NCBI GenBank assembly: GCA_031296915.1
Contig: JAVDPC010000002.1
Location: 290,460-354,459, forward strand
Length of the DNA stretch: 64,000 bases
Reading direction: 5' to 3'
DNA from: Cerasicoccus frondis
GTDB taxonomy: Bacteria > Verrucomicrobiota > Verrucomicrobiia > Opitutales > Cerasicoccaceae
The notes under the pieces are model-generated. The model was not told the DNA's origin and made no database searches. It saw nothing but the letters and a program-made list of their open reading frames with translations. This document shows positions 36,387 through 45,073 of the stretch, one piece after another; position 1 is the stretch's first letter; every line of letters starts with the position of its first letter. Both the position numbers and the translations under genes were made by a program.

Positions 36387-37073
36387 ATGTCCAAGCATCT
36401 ATTCATCGCCTTAGGCCTCCTTCTCATTGCGACCCTTTCGCTCCATGCCCAACAGCGTCGATTTACTGTCGTTGCTCCTTATGGCGGCAAAGAGCTCAAG
36501 GAGCTTGGTTTCCTGGATGAAGATGGCGAATTCCAAAAGTTGAAATGGAGCCGCTCCCGACGCTCCCCCGAATACACTGCACCGCGCACGAATGATGTGC
36601 GTTTGGTGAAGCCGCACGTCAACGAGGAAGGCCGCACGGAGTATCTACCAGTGCTCGACCTTAACTGGCCGGGCAATACAAACCAGGCGCTGTTTGTGGT
36701 TGTTCAAGTCGATGGCGAAACACCTGCCCGGGTGATGGCAATCGATGACCGCGACGAAACATTTCCGCTCAACACCTTGAAAGTGCTCAATGGAATCGAC
36801 CAGACGATCTATGCGCTGGCCGGAGATAAGAAATTCCAACTCAACGCGGGCAAGCTATCCAAAGCATTCACCACCGAAAAGTATTTCCAAGTAGATGAAG
36901 ACGCACCCAATCCCGGCATGCCGATAGCGGTTGGCGTAAATGTCGACGGCCAGTATGACTTGCTTTATGCTGCCGGTGTTAGCGTGACGCCTCACAGCCG
37001 CGTGCTTTGCCTGGTGCTCCCGCCCAAGCAACAGGGCTCCACGCGCTATCAAGCACGCTTGCTCATACATTAA
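36387..37073 (+). CDS. secreted protein of unknown function, partner of the Verru_Chthon-like gene
   Basis: 228 residues, ATG at 36387, signal peptide MSKHLFIALGLLLIATLSLHAQ. It is a beta-rich sequence without catalytic motifs (RFTVVAPYGGKELKELGFLDEDGEF, LFVVVQVDGETPARVMAIDD, GVNVDGQYDLLYAAGVSVTPHSRVLCLVLPP). It starts 3 bp after the upstream stop, so it is in the same operon and probably works with it. I do not recognise a named family. Confidence 0.8.
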   Translation: MSKHLFIALGLLLIATLSLHAQQRRFTVVAPYGGKELKELGFLDEDGEFQKLKWSRSRRSPEYTAPRTNDVRLVKPHVNEEGRTEYLPVLDLNWPGNTNQALFVVVQVDGETPARVMAIDDRDETFPLNTLKVLNGIDQTIYALAGDKKFQLNAGKLSKAFTTEKYFQVDEDAPNPGMPIAVGVNVDGQYDLLYAAGVSVTPHSRVLCLVLPPKQQGSTRYQARLLIH

Positions 37074-37090
37074 AGTACTTTGACGATGCT

Positions 37091-38110
37091 TCACCGAACC
37101 GGGCGAAGCGTTGAGCCTTCGTTCCACTGCCCTTCCAGCAAGATATTCTTGGGGTCCGCAGGTATACCGCGTTCATCATGCTGAATGAGCTGGATCAACG
37201 TGTCCACTGCGGCAGCTCCAATTTGCTCAGACTTCTCAACCACCCCACTTAACTCCGGGTGCCTGAGCGGCGCCATCGGGCTTGCGATGCCAAGCTCTCC
37301 AGGGATATCCAAACCTAACTGCTGCACCACTGGCCACATCGGCGAAGTGATGATCACGGCGTCTGGTTTATGCTGTTTTTTCCATGCACTGAACTTAGTC
37401 GGAAAGTCTTCGTCTGTCAGTAGCTCAGGCAGAAATTCCAGACCATGGCTGCGACACCCACAGAGATAAGCAGACTGGCAATGTTCCAGCGTTTTTAAGT
37501 TCACTTCCTTGCTTCCCGCAAAGCCGATGCGCCGATAACCACGCTCTACCAGGCTATTAAAAATCGCCCGTGTCGCACGGATGTGAGACGGCGACACGCG
37601 GTGCATGATCGGCGTCCGAATCGTGTAACCAAAGGTAACGAGGCAATAGTCTTCGTAGGGTATATCGAAAACCTCCCCCTGCTTAGTCGGTGGACAGATA
37701 AAAATACCGCGGATGCCTCGCGCCTTTAAAATACTGTCCAATCGCTTAGCGCTGAGATTTTCCTGCAGCAGGTCGATTTTTTCGATATTGAACCCCAAAG
37801 CCTGCGCCCGCGCAAATGCTCCTTGGTAATATAGATTGTAGGTCGTGATCAGATGCCAGGGCCGCTCCTTGCTCGAATAGCTAATCCACGCTAAGGTCCC
37901 CTGATAATGCTGCGCCTCTTCATGGTTGCGGTATTTGGACAACGCCGAAAGCAGCGGATCCGGTCGATAACCCATCGACTCCGCAACCTCGCGCACATAG
38001 GCGCGCGTCTCCGGTGATACTGCCGGGCTCCCGTTCAGAGCCAGAGAAACAGTCGGGCGGCTAAGCCCTGCCTTTGCGGCAACATCTTTTTGTGTCGGTC
38101 GTCGGGGCAT
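37091..38110 (-). CDS. LacI-family regulator, first of two paralogues in the island
   Basis: 339 residues, ATG at 38110. The helix-turn-helix is TQKDVAAKAGLSRPTVSLALNG, followed by the hinge segment VAESMGYRPDPLLSALSKYR. The effector-binding domain runs from about residue 65 (YQGTLAWISYSS ... GYRRIGFAGS ... DAVIITSPMWPVV ... SEQIGAAAVDTLIQLI). Its DNA-binding part is almost the same as that of the LacI at 56778, so both should read the same operator. Two CTAAC-type palindromes (38198, 38278) lie in the divergent region shared with the symporter gene. Probably a repressor of this polysaccharide regulon, with autoregulation. The gene is convergent with the 36387 gene, with an 18-bp gap. Confidence 0.95.
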   Translation of the reverse strand: MPRRPTQKDVAAKAGLSRPTVSLALNGSPAVSPETRAYVREVAESMGYRPDPLLSALSKYRNHEEAQHYQGTLAWISYSSKERPWHLITTYNLYYQGAFARAQALGFNIEKIDLLQENLSAKRLDSILKARGIRGIFICPPTKQGEVFDIPYEDYCLVTFGYTIRTPIMHRVSPSHIRATRAIFNSLVERGYRRIGFAGSKEVNLKTLEHCQSAYLCGCRSHGLEFLPELLTDEDFPTKFSAWKKQHKPDAVIITSPMWPVVQQLGLDIPGELGIASPMAPLRHPELSGVVEKSEQIGAAAVDTLIQLIQHDERGIPADPKNILLEGQWNEGSTLRPVR

Positions 38111-38197
38111 TGGGTGTCATTGAATGGTTGTCATGCGCGGGGTATCAAAGTTGCCTCAATACAGCGAACGCCAACCGCCGCAGCAACGACCACGACG

Positions 38198-38211
38198 CTA
38201 ACATGTGTTAG
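38198..38211. promoter_or_regulatory. LacI-type operator CTAACATGTGTTAG
   Basis: Perfect CTAAC/GTTAG arms; one extra flanking pair (G/C) extends the symmetry. Between the LacI gene at 37091 and the symporter at 38455. Confidence 0.75.
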
Positions 38212-38277
38212 CTTACACTGTCATCAACACGATCCCCCACGCCGCCCCCACATTGCCAAGAGGATGTAGATCACCTT

Positions 38278-38291
38278 CTAACATGTGTCAG
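38278..38291. promoter_or_regulatory. LacI-type operator CTAACATGTGTCAG
   Basis: One mismatch in the right arm (GTCAG for GTTAG); flanking TT/AA extends the symmetry. It is exactly 80 bp from the operator at 38198. Confidence 0.65.
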
Positions 38292-38454
38292 AATTCCAAC
38301 CATAGACATTCCACGACGCTCGCAGATTACTGAGACTCCTTGCCCAACGACTCAGGTTAGTCGTAGTAAGATTAAAACCGCAGCATCGCGCTCAAACCTT
38401 TCGCCCCAACCGATACGAGCACCCAACCAAAGCTCACCCTCACTTCGCACAATC

Positions 38455-40212
38455 ATGTCGATTGAATACGCAACCATTTTAATCTACTTCATTTTTCTCG
38501 TCACCTTAGGCTACCTCGTCGCCAAAATGAATACCTCGGTCGACGATTATGTCCGCGGCGGTGCCAAGGGAACGTGGTGGATCGTGGGCTCAAGTATGTT
38601 CGTAGGCGGCATCAGTGCATTTACTTTTACGGGCAATGCATCGGCAGCGTTCAGCGCCGGTCCAACGTTTTTAGTCATCTACGCCGCCAATGTTATTGGC
38701 TTCCTGATCTGCATGATTCTTGGCCCTTGGTTCCGGCAAACGCGTGCGGAAACCTGGGCCGACGTGCTTCACGACAGATACGGCGTATCGGTGGAGCAGT
38801 TCTCAGCGATTCTGGGCGTTTGCCTCTCACCATTGGCAGCCGGCATTCAACTGTATGCACTGGCGGTGTTTGCTTCCTCAGCACTCGATCTCCCGGTTAC
38901 CTTGCTCATTTTTATTCTTGGTGGCATCGCCATCAGCTACTCCACCATGGGCGGGCGCTGGGGCGTCATGGCGACAGATTTTATTCAAGGCGTGCTGATG
39001 TTCGGGATGACACTCCTCGTGTTCTTCCTTTCGATTAAGGCCGTTGGTGGATGGGGTCAGTTTATCAACTACTTCAGTGATCCCCGCTTCGCCGAAGACT
39101 TCAAGTTCGTGAAAGCGCCCGGCGAATTCCATCAGGATAAATACAGCCTCAAGTGGATCATTGTCATCTTCTTCGTCCAGCTAAAGGGCTATATCAATCT
39201 CGGAACGGCTGGTCGTTTCTTGTCGGTCAAAGACGGTCCCTCCGCACGCAAGGCTGCGCTTCTGGCCGCAGTGTTGATGTTTGTGGGCAGCATCATCTGG
39301 TTCGTTCCTCCAATGGTCGCACGATTCCTGTTCGAAGCTGAGATTCAAGGCATGGACATCAAGGAACCGGCAACGGCAAGCTATTCCTACCTCGCTCAAC
39401 TGCTGTTGCCCAATGGCCTCATGGGTCTCATGTTGGCAGCCATGTTTGCCGCGACAATGAGTAGCCTGGACTCAAGCCTCAACGGCACGACAGGCGTCAT
39501 CGTAAAAAACATCATGCCTTGGGCTCGCAGCAAACTCGGCATGGGGGAAATGAGTTCAAAGCAGGGCGTGCGCTGGTGCCAATTTTTCACGGTCGGACTC
39601 GGTGCCGCGATTATCGCTGTCGCCTGCATCTTCTCGCGGCAAGAAAAGTTGGAGCTCTTCGACGCCTTTCTAATGATCGGCGCTGTAATCGGCGTCCCCC
39701 TTGGTTTACCCGTTTTACTCGGACTCTGGATCAAGCGCATATACTGGGGCAGCTATTTTGTGATCATCGCTGTCGCCCTGATTCCATCCATCTACTTCAC
39801 GTATGATTCAAGCGTCAACGATGCCAGCTGGTCCATACAGGATCGCATGATCTGGCTCTACATCTTTGGCGTCGCCGGCTTCTTAATCAGCCTTCCGATG
39901 TGGCGACTGGCCAAACAATCCGAGCGCTCAAGAATTGAAGCATTTTTTGAGCGCATGCATCGCCCAATCGACTTCGCAAAGGAAGTCGGCGAAGACAATG
40001 ATAGAGTTCAACTAAAGCTTCTAGGAGTATCATCTCTAGCAATGGCTGGCTTTGTTTTATTGCTATTATTTGTGCCCAACGATCTGACAGCCCGTCTTCA
40101 AATCCTAAGCCTGAGCTTGTTCATGGGTTCCATTGGCGGTCTGTTGATGGTCGCATATTATCGCAGAACGCCATCTCACCCCAATGTAAGAAACTGCTCC
40201 AATAAAGTGTGA
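38455..40212 (+). CDS. sodium/solute symporter (SSS family)
   Basis: 585 residues, ATG at 38455. Multi-helix membrane protein with family signatures: VDDYVRGG near 30, ISAFTFTGNASAAF near 60, GGRWGVMATDFIQG near 165 and MFAATMSSLDSSLNGTTGVI near 335. It is a close-type paralogue of the symporter at 22541. It imports a sugar or sugar acid with sodium across the inner membrane. Placed directly under two LacI-type operators, it is probably the uptake system for the final products of this regulon. It ends with a positively charged cytoplasmic tail. Confidence 0.95.
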   Translation: MSIEYATILIYFIFLVTLGYLVAKMNTSVDDYVRGGAKGTWWIVGSSMFVGGISAFTFTGNASAAFSAGPTFLVIYAANVIGFLICMILGPWFRQTRAETWADVLHDRYGVSVEQFSAILGVCLSPLAAGIQLYALAVFASSALDLPVTLLIFILGGIAISYSTMGGRWGVMATDFIQGVLMFGMTLLVFFLSIKAVGGWGQFINYFSDPRFAEDFKFVKAPGEFHQDKYSLKWIIVIFFVQLKGYINLGTAGRFLSVKDGPSARKAALLAAVLMFVGSIIWFVPPMVARFLFEAEIQGMDIKEPATASYSYLAQLLLPNGLMGLMLAAMFAATMSSLDSSLNGTTGVIVKNIMPWARSKLGMGEMSSKQGVRWCQFFTVGLGAAIIAVACIFSRQEKLELFDAFLMIGAVIGVPLGLPVLLGLWIKRIYWGSYFVIIAVALIPSIYFTYDSSVNDASWSIQDRMIWLYIFGVAGFLISLPMWRLAKQSERSRIEAFFERMHRPIDFAKEVGEDNDRVQLKLLGVSSLAMAGFVLLLLFVPNDLTARLQILSLSLFMGSIGGLLMVAYYRRTPSHPNVRNCSNKV

Positions 40213-40314
40213 TCCTGCGAGATAATTCCCACACACTTTAGGGATTGTCTGGGAATTCAAAATGTTGATGGTGCGCGAGAAAATGAATGCAGCACAAGGC
40301 GGCCAAAGCGATGT

Positions 40315-40440
40315 GGGCTGGAAGCCCATGAGCGCATGGCCAACGCAGTGAACTTTCATTTTCGCCGCATCGACTGACGGAAGGCTTTTTCCCTTCAGAT
40401 TCGTTGTCATGCGGTTCACAGGCTTCCAGCCTTGTGAACC
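40315..40440. repeat. pair of REP-like palindromes with GGCTGGAAGCC cores
   Basis: GGGCTGGAAGCCC at 40315-40327 and a longer hairpin at 40413-40440 (arms GGTTCACA and TGTGAACC around GGCT-TCC-AGCC) share the same core in opposite orientation. This resembles dispersed intergenic REP elements. There is no T-tract. Confidence 0.5.
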
Positions 40441-40697
40441 ACATTCCGCCTTTCTGAACTAAAAAATCCTTACCGCCATCAGCATTTTGAATTTCCAGAC
40501 ACTCCCTAGAACGACGGACAAAATTCTCACCATCCGCATTCTTGACTCTGAGCAGCTCAAAGCCGATTTGAAGCGTTGCGGTATAGACTACCGCACCGAA
40601 GACGGGGACTTGGACTGTTCACGCGCTGTGCTACAGGTTCGGCCATTGACGGGCCACGCAAGGGCAACCATACAATTTGCGCCAGTAAAAGTAATCT

Positions 40698-40711
40698 CTA
40701 ACTTGTGTAGG
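40698..40711. promoter_or_regulatory. degenerate LacI-type operator (CTAACTTGTGTAGG)
   Basis: The left arm is exact and the right arm GTAGG is imperfect. It is placed 64 bp before the glycosidase ATG, the position expected for the regulon. Confidence 0.3.
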
Positions 40712-40774
40712 AATTGTTTCCGCTTGTGTTTTAGCAGCGAACTTGGGTGGATAGCGTAAAGCTTTCTATAAACA

Positions 40775-42328
40775 ATGCTCAAGCCATCCCCTGAAATCTG
40801 TTCCCCATGGCGCGAGGTCGAGCTGATCTTTGCCGCTGTAAAGCACTATACGCAGCCTTACTTGGAAGTCGACGCCTACGTGGTTTTTACCCACGCGCCC
40901 AGCGGGCAAGTTTTACGGCGTCCTGCGTTTTGGGATGGAGGTTCTAGATGGCGCGTGCGATTCGCGTCACCAGAGAGCGAGGGGATTTGGTCATGGGAAT
41001 CATTTGCGTACGTCGATGATGTCGGCCTGGTTGGCCAACGAGGCAAGCTCGCGGCGCAGGCTACAGCAAGCAATAGCCTATTCGAACAACACGGGTTTTG
41101 GCGTATGTCTCCCGGCAAGCGTAACCTAGTTCACGCTGACGGCAAACCAGCGTTACTCTGCGGAGATACTGCTTGGGCGTTGCCTTGGCGCGCGACGATT
41201 GAGCAAGCGGAGGTTTACGCGAATGACCGTCAACGTAAGGGTTATAACGCCGCGCTGCTAATGGTGGTTCAGCCAGACATGAACGCCGAGGGCCCTGATT
41301 CCCGTATGGAGGATTACGGCTTTGCTCGTGGTTTTGATGATCTCTGCTCCGGACATCTAAACGAGCTACGCCCAGACTTTTTCCAATACTTCGATCGCTT
41401 AGTCGATGTGCTGCTGGACCATGAAATTGTGCCGGTCTACCAGCCCGTATTCCACGGATATGGTTGGAAGGGCAAACAAGTTGCCGGGCAAGTGGTTTCC
41501 GGCGAGGAATATGTGCGCTTTTGCCGATACATTGTAGCGCGTTATGGCGCGCGTCCGGCGATTTACCTCGTGGGAGCCGACGACTATGGCTTGCTTGATT
41601 CAGTGCGTGCCGGCGGCGAGATGGTTCATGCCTCAGATTGCTACGACCAACCTACTGGCGTACATTACAACCCAATGGCGCTAAACCGCAGTTGGCAGGC
41701 ATGTGACTGGCTAGACTTTCAATGGTGTCAGACCGGGCACGGCGAGGAGCATTTGCCCGAACGCGTGATGGACATGTGGCATCAGCAGCCGGTCAAAGCA
41801 GTGTGCAATGCCGAGCCCACCTACGAGCGAATGGGCGGCTACAAGGCTGAGGGCTGGTGGCAGGGGCACGAGGCTTGGAGCAACCTTTGCGCGGGCGGCA
41901 CGATGGGGGTTGTCTATGGCGCCGCCTCGCTCTGGCAATGGCGCCTCCACAAGGACGAGCCGGGACACGAGAGTTGGTGCGCGGACCCAGATGCTGGCTG
42001 GGAAAAAGCGTTGAACTTCGAGGGCTCGAATTATCCGGGCGTTGTACGACGCATTCTCGAGCAATATGACTTCACTGACATGCACCCGGATTGGCGGTCT
42101 ATCACCGGTAAGCGCGGCTTGGCGGCAGGTAATCGTTTCCTGCTGGTGTACTCAGAGCATGATGGCGATATCTTTACGGGGTCTCTAGGCGATGCGCCGG
42201 ATGGCTACCGTGTTTACTGTGCGCGGACCGGCGAAGTATTGTCCGCAGGGAAGCGTACTAGCTGTAGCAGTATTGCTGTGGAAAAAGGTCGTCCGGCGGT
42301 GATTGTTTTCAGCGATGAACTTGCCTGA
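40775..42328 (+). CDS. DUF5060/DUF4038 glycoside hydrolase (apiosidase-like, GH140-type)
   Basis: 517 residues, ATG at 40775. An N-terminal beta domain (about 1-95; PSGQVLRRPAFWDGGSRWRVRFASPESEGIWSW pattern) matches DUF5060. A TIM-barrel domain follows (VHADGKPALLCGDTAWALPWRA ... ERQRKGYNAALLMV-like stretch ... FFQYFDRLVDVLLDHEIVPV ... YGARPAIYLVGADDYG). The motif AVCNAEPTYERMG and a C-terminal YRVYCARTGEVL strand complete the DUF4038/apiosidase-like pattern. Candidate catalytic acids are the D in VGADDYG and the E in NAEPTYE. No signal peptide is visible, so it probably acts in the cytoplasm on imported oligosaccharides. Members of this group attack side chains of pectin-like polymers. Confidence 0.9.
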   Translation: MLKPSPEICSPWREVELIFAAVKHYTQPYLEVDAYVVFTHAPSGQVLRRPAFWDGGSRWRVRFASPESEGIWSWESFAYVDDVGLVGQRGKLAAQATASNSLFEQHGFWRMSPGKRNLVHADGKPALLCGDTAWALPWRATIEQAEVYANDRQRKGYNAALLMVVQPDMNAEGPDSRMEDYGFARGFDDLCSGHLNELRPDFFQYFDRLVDVLLDHEIVPVYQPVFHGYGWKGKQVAGQVVSGEEYVRFCRYIVARYGARPAIYLVGADDYGLLDSVRAGGEMVHASDCYDQPTGVHYNPMALNRSWQACDWLDFQWCQTGHGEEHLPERVMDMWHQQPVKAVCNAEPTYERMGGYKAEGWWQGHEAWSNLCAGGTMGVVYGAASLWQWRLHKDEPGHESWCADPDAGWEKALNFEGSNYPGVVRRILEQYDFTDMHPDWRSITGKRGLAAGNRFLLVYSEHDGDIFTGSLGDAPDGYRVYCARTGEVLSAGKRTSCSSIAVEKGRPAVIVFSDELA

Positions 42329-42698
42329 CAACGGAGTAAAAAACAGCCAGCCGTAAATCTCTCAGTTGACGGGAACTAAACCGGCCGGCTCGGCCACAAT
42401 TGCTCTTTTGCCAGAAATCAAAAGCTAAAGAGATTGCAGCCAGTTTAGATAAAACTTTGGGACTGCGAGCCCTAACAAGCGTTAGAAGTGGTGACATTGC
42501 TCAAGGCGTTCATTTTGAAAGTATGTATGCACTGCACTTACCCTTACATTCTCAATTTAATGCCAGATTGCCATACTATCAGCGTGTGCTTTTTACCAGT
42601 TGGAAGACTCAATCATATTGATTTTCCCAAAGCACAACAGCAGGCACGAGAATAGAAATCAAAACGGCTCTTAACTCCCTGAAATAGCAAATAGCACC
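42329..42698. other. 370-bp control region before a PEP-CTERM gene
   Basis: No gene. The only structured element seen is the operator at 42472. Confidence 0.5.
42472..42485. promoter_or_regulatory. LacI-type operator CTAACAAGCGTTAG
   Basis: Perfect CTAAC-N4-GTTAG palindrome upstream of the PEP-CTERM gene at 42699 (214 bp). Confidence 0.7.
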
Positions 42699-43484
42699 AT
42701 GAAACCAAATAATCGCCTTATGGCCGCCCTTTCCGTTGGCGTCGCTGCTTCGAGCTTGGCCTATGCTCAGACCTCTGCCTATCTGTTCGATTTCAACACA
42801 ACGCAATCTGGTTCTTACCCCGATGCTTCGACCTGGAATATTTATGCTGAACCCGGTGATATATCCGGAGCAGTCAGTGATACTAGCGGAGACTCAAGCG
42901 CTGGCGTAATACTAGGATTTTCCGGCGACTTCATTGATTCAACCGGCACTGGGCTGTATAATGATAATGGTCCAGCATGGACGGACGCCAATGCGCCAGC
43001 AGGGGACTTTTTCTGGACGGGGACGAACCTGAGCTCAGTTAGTGAATTTACCCTTTCCCTAACGGGACTCAGCCAAGGCTCAATGATCGCCCTGGACATT
43101 TTTGCCAGCCGGAATTCCGGTAATGCTCTCTTGGGCTTCTACGAATACTCCATCGATAATGGTGCTTCCTGGAATGGTTTTACTGTGTTAGATAACACTG
43201 GTAGCGCGGTAACTACCGATGGTTGGGGCGTTAATACTACTCAGACCCAGGAATTCGATCTCGATAATGATGGTTTTGAGATTGGCCGGTATATGAACAT
43301 CGCCAATGTTTCCATTGGCTCGGCCGAATCAATACAGGTTCGTGTGACCAAACCTGCGAATACGTCGAGCTACGTCGGCATTAACTCAATGCAGTTTATG
43401 GTATCTATACCAGAGCCTTCAACCTATGCATTGATTTTCGGGTTACTCTTGGGCGGAATGGCGATCCTTAGGGCTCGCCGCTAA
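42699..43484 (+). CDS. PEP-CTERM sorted extracellular protein
   Basis: 261 residues, ATG at 42699, signal peptide LMAALSVGVAASSLAYAQ. The mature part is glycine/serine/aspartate-rich and beta-type (YLFDFNTTQSGSYP at the start; LSSVSEFTLSLTGLSQGSMIALDIFASRN, GFYEYSIDNGASW). It has the complete C-terminal sorting signal IPEPSTYAL, helix IFGLLLGGMAIL and RARR. It is probably placed on the cell surface through exosortase. No enzyme motif. A perfect LacI-type operator lies upstream and a strong terminator directly downstream, so it is a single-gene unit. Confidence 0.92.
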   Translation: MKPNNRLMAALSVGVAASSLAYAQTSAYLFDFNTTQSGSYPDASTWNIYAEPGDISGAVSDTSGDSSAGVILGFSGDFIDSTGTGLYNDNGPAWTDANAPAGDFFWTGTNLSSVSEFTLSLTGLSQGSMIALDIFASRNSGNALLGFYEYSIDNGASWNGFTVLDNTGSAVTTDGWGVNTTQTQEFDLDNDGFEIGRYMNIANVSIGSAESIQVRVTKPANTSSYVGINSMQFMVSIPEPSTYALIFGLLLGGMAILRARR

Positions 43485-43502
43485 GAAGTATACATATAAT
43501 TT

Positions 43503-43535
43503 AGCCTCGGACGCCAATGTGGTCCGAGGCTTTTT
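43503..43535 (+). terminator. rho-independent terminator after the PEP-CTERM gene
   Basis: Perfect 10-bp stem AGCCTCGGAC / GTCCGAGGCT with a 9-nt loop, followed by TTTT, 18 bp after the stop codon. Confidence 0.9.
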
Positions 43536-43870
43536 GTTGTCAAAGTGATAGACGCATTCGGAGCTCTTTGTGCTCTATTATCAATGATATGACATTGTTT
43601 TATGGTCTCCATGCCTATCACCGGTCGACAGCATTGGTTTCTTGAGGAATAGCTGTTTGAACTACCATACAGTTAATTGCCTGTAGTCAATGCATCTGCT
43701 TCCGATTCATTACTATGCGAGGCACTTCACCAGTGATGGTAACAGAAGATTCTGACCAGGCGTTAAATACGGTCAAACGGAGTGCTTCAGCTTGTCGTTG
43801 TCTCTGAATTCTTTGCCCCCGCCGTATCGTCAGCCAACATTCAAATCGCGACTGCATGTAGCCACAAAAG
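43536..43870. other. intergenic stretch between convergent units
   Basis: About 335 bp between two terminators; no gene or repeat supported. Confidence 0.5.
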
Positions 43871-43900
43871 AGGCGGAGCACCCAGCTGGTGGCTCCGCCC
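43871..43900 (-). terminator. terminator of the pseudopilin gene (minus strand)
   Basis: Arms GGCGGAGC and GCTCCGCC (8 bp) extend with ACC/GGT around an AGCT-containing loop; on the minus strand CTCTTTT follows. It lies 31 bp after the restored pseudopilin stop. Confidence 0.75.
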
Positions 43901-43930
43901 TATTGATCCCCCTTGGGGATTGAAATATTC

Positions 43931-44676
43931 TTATGGATAGATGGGATTCACGTTCTTCTCCAGAACTTCATCCTGGTGTCGCTTTTCAACGTGACCATCC
44001 ATAAAGAAAAACTTGGCCTCACCATGTTCATCCCAGCGAATATCGCCGCCCCCCCCGTGCCTGGGTCGATTGGTTTGTCTGCATTAGATGGATTGTAATT
44101 ACCGCTCCAACTACCAGACCAAGAGAATGATTCACTGTGGAGCAAGTCGCCCCATGGTGTGCCAGTTGGGGAATCAACCCCGGCGTCAGCAAGTAGTATC
44201 TGTCGTCCCGGGTTAAACTGCCTCATTAAGTTATTGCATCGTCGCAGTGCTTTTGGAGCTGCTCCACCGCCATTTTCATCACCATTTCCTCGAGTAACAG
44301 CGCCCAAGGGTGCGAAGTGGTATTTAACATTGGGTGAAACCGTTCCATCGTGTATCGCTGCGGTGTCGTGAAATGCATTGGACCATTCATTGGGGTAGTC
44401 TTCGTATCCGCCATCAGTAATGATAGCGTTTACTTTGCGGTCCCACATATCTCGTTTGCTTGCGCCATGAATGGAAGGCAACTCTCCATTATTGTCTTGG
44501 GCGACGAGCAGATAGGCTAAGCCGACTTGGCGAATATTGCTGAGGGATTCAGTTTGGAGTGCGCTACGACGGATGCTCCCGACTGTAGGTATGAGAATCG
44601 CTGCAAGGATGGCGATTATAGCGACGACGGTCAGTAGTTCAACCAAGGTAAAGCCAGGATTGTGATCTTTATTCAT
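43931..44676 (-). CDS. type II secretion-type pseudopilin, frameshifted in a G8 tract
   Basis: ATG at 44676 (MNKDHNPGFTLVELL). It has a prepilin motif GFTLVELLTVVAIIAILAAILIP, then ALQTESLSNIRQVGLAYLLVAQDNNGELP, the usual pseudopilin layout of these bacteria. At 44049-44056 the coding strand has eight consecutive G. As it stands the frame runs on to an aberrant tail ending at 43948. One extra G (or two fewer) restores a normal C-terminus: GGDIRWDEHGEAKFFFMDGHVEKRHQDEVL, with the family's DGH block, ending at TAA 43931. The cause may be phase variation, a real mutation or a sequencing error. A CTAACCCATGTTAG operator lies 68 bp upstream, so it is part of the sugar regulon. Confidence 0.85.
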
Positions 44677-44743
44677 GGGGATGAGGTAATTTTTGATTCC
44701 TAACAATTTACACCGAACTGGCAATTCGGCAATTTTGCGCGAG

Positions 44744-44757
44744 CTAACCCATGTTAG
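44744..44757. promoter_or_regulatory. LacI-type operator CTAACCCATGTTAG
   Basis: Perfect CTAAC-N4-GTTAG palindrome 68 bp upstream of the pseudopilin ATG. Confidence 0.7.
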
Positions 44758-44957
44758 AGTATTTGTAGACAAGCGAGAAGGAACGGATAATGGGCGCGAC
44801 GATGGGAAGAATGTGGGTTCATTGCGTTCTTTCGCTTTGAAGTCCTATCTGCGAAAGACTGAGATCGTGGATCTCCGCCGAAGAATTCCGGCCCTTGGCG
44901 TCATCGTATTGTGTCGCATTGGCGCCATCCGATGTGTTGTGTATGCCCCCCGAACAT

Positions 44958-44971
44958 CGAACATGCGTTAG
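44958..44971. promoter_or_regulatory. near-match LacI operator CGAACATGCGTTAG
   Basis: One mismatch in the left arm. It lies about 100 bp before the plus-strand Pectate_lyase_3 gene at 45074, within the 397-bp divergent region that otherwise holds only the 44744 operator. Confidence 0.55.
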
Positions 44972-45073
44972 GCGGCAGTAGCTTTGTTCGGGCTCAGGGC
45001 CAGTCTAGGTTGGCTCATCTCAGACACCGTGTCTAATTGCATAGCAACCCTTCATGTCAGTTTGTAAACCCGA

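Larger units (their letters stand above)
38111..38454. promoter_or_regulatory. divergent LacI/symporter control region
   Basis: 344 bp without a gene. It carries one perfect and one near-perfect CTAAC-N4-GTTAG operator, 80 bp apart, a spacing that could support DNA looping by tetrameric LacI-type proteins. No other structure was noticed. Confidence 0.6.
40213..40774. other. 562-bp intergenic stretch with palindromic repeats
   Basis: No convincing gene; the short frames here have no protein character. It holds a hairpin AATTCCCA/TGGGAATT (40224-40257) just after the symporter, two palindromes built on the same GGCTGGAAGCC core (listed separately) and a degenerate operator-like site at 40698. 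Confidence 0.55.

Noticed and set aside
40487-40759. 90-codon plus-strand frame between symporter and glycosidase
   Set aside because: No signal peptide, family motif or plausible operon context; it covers the degenerate operator site.
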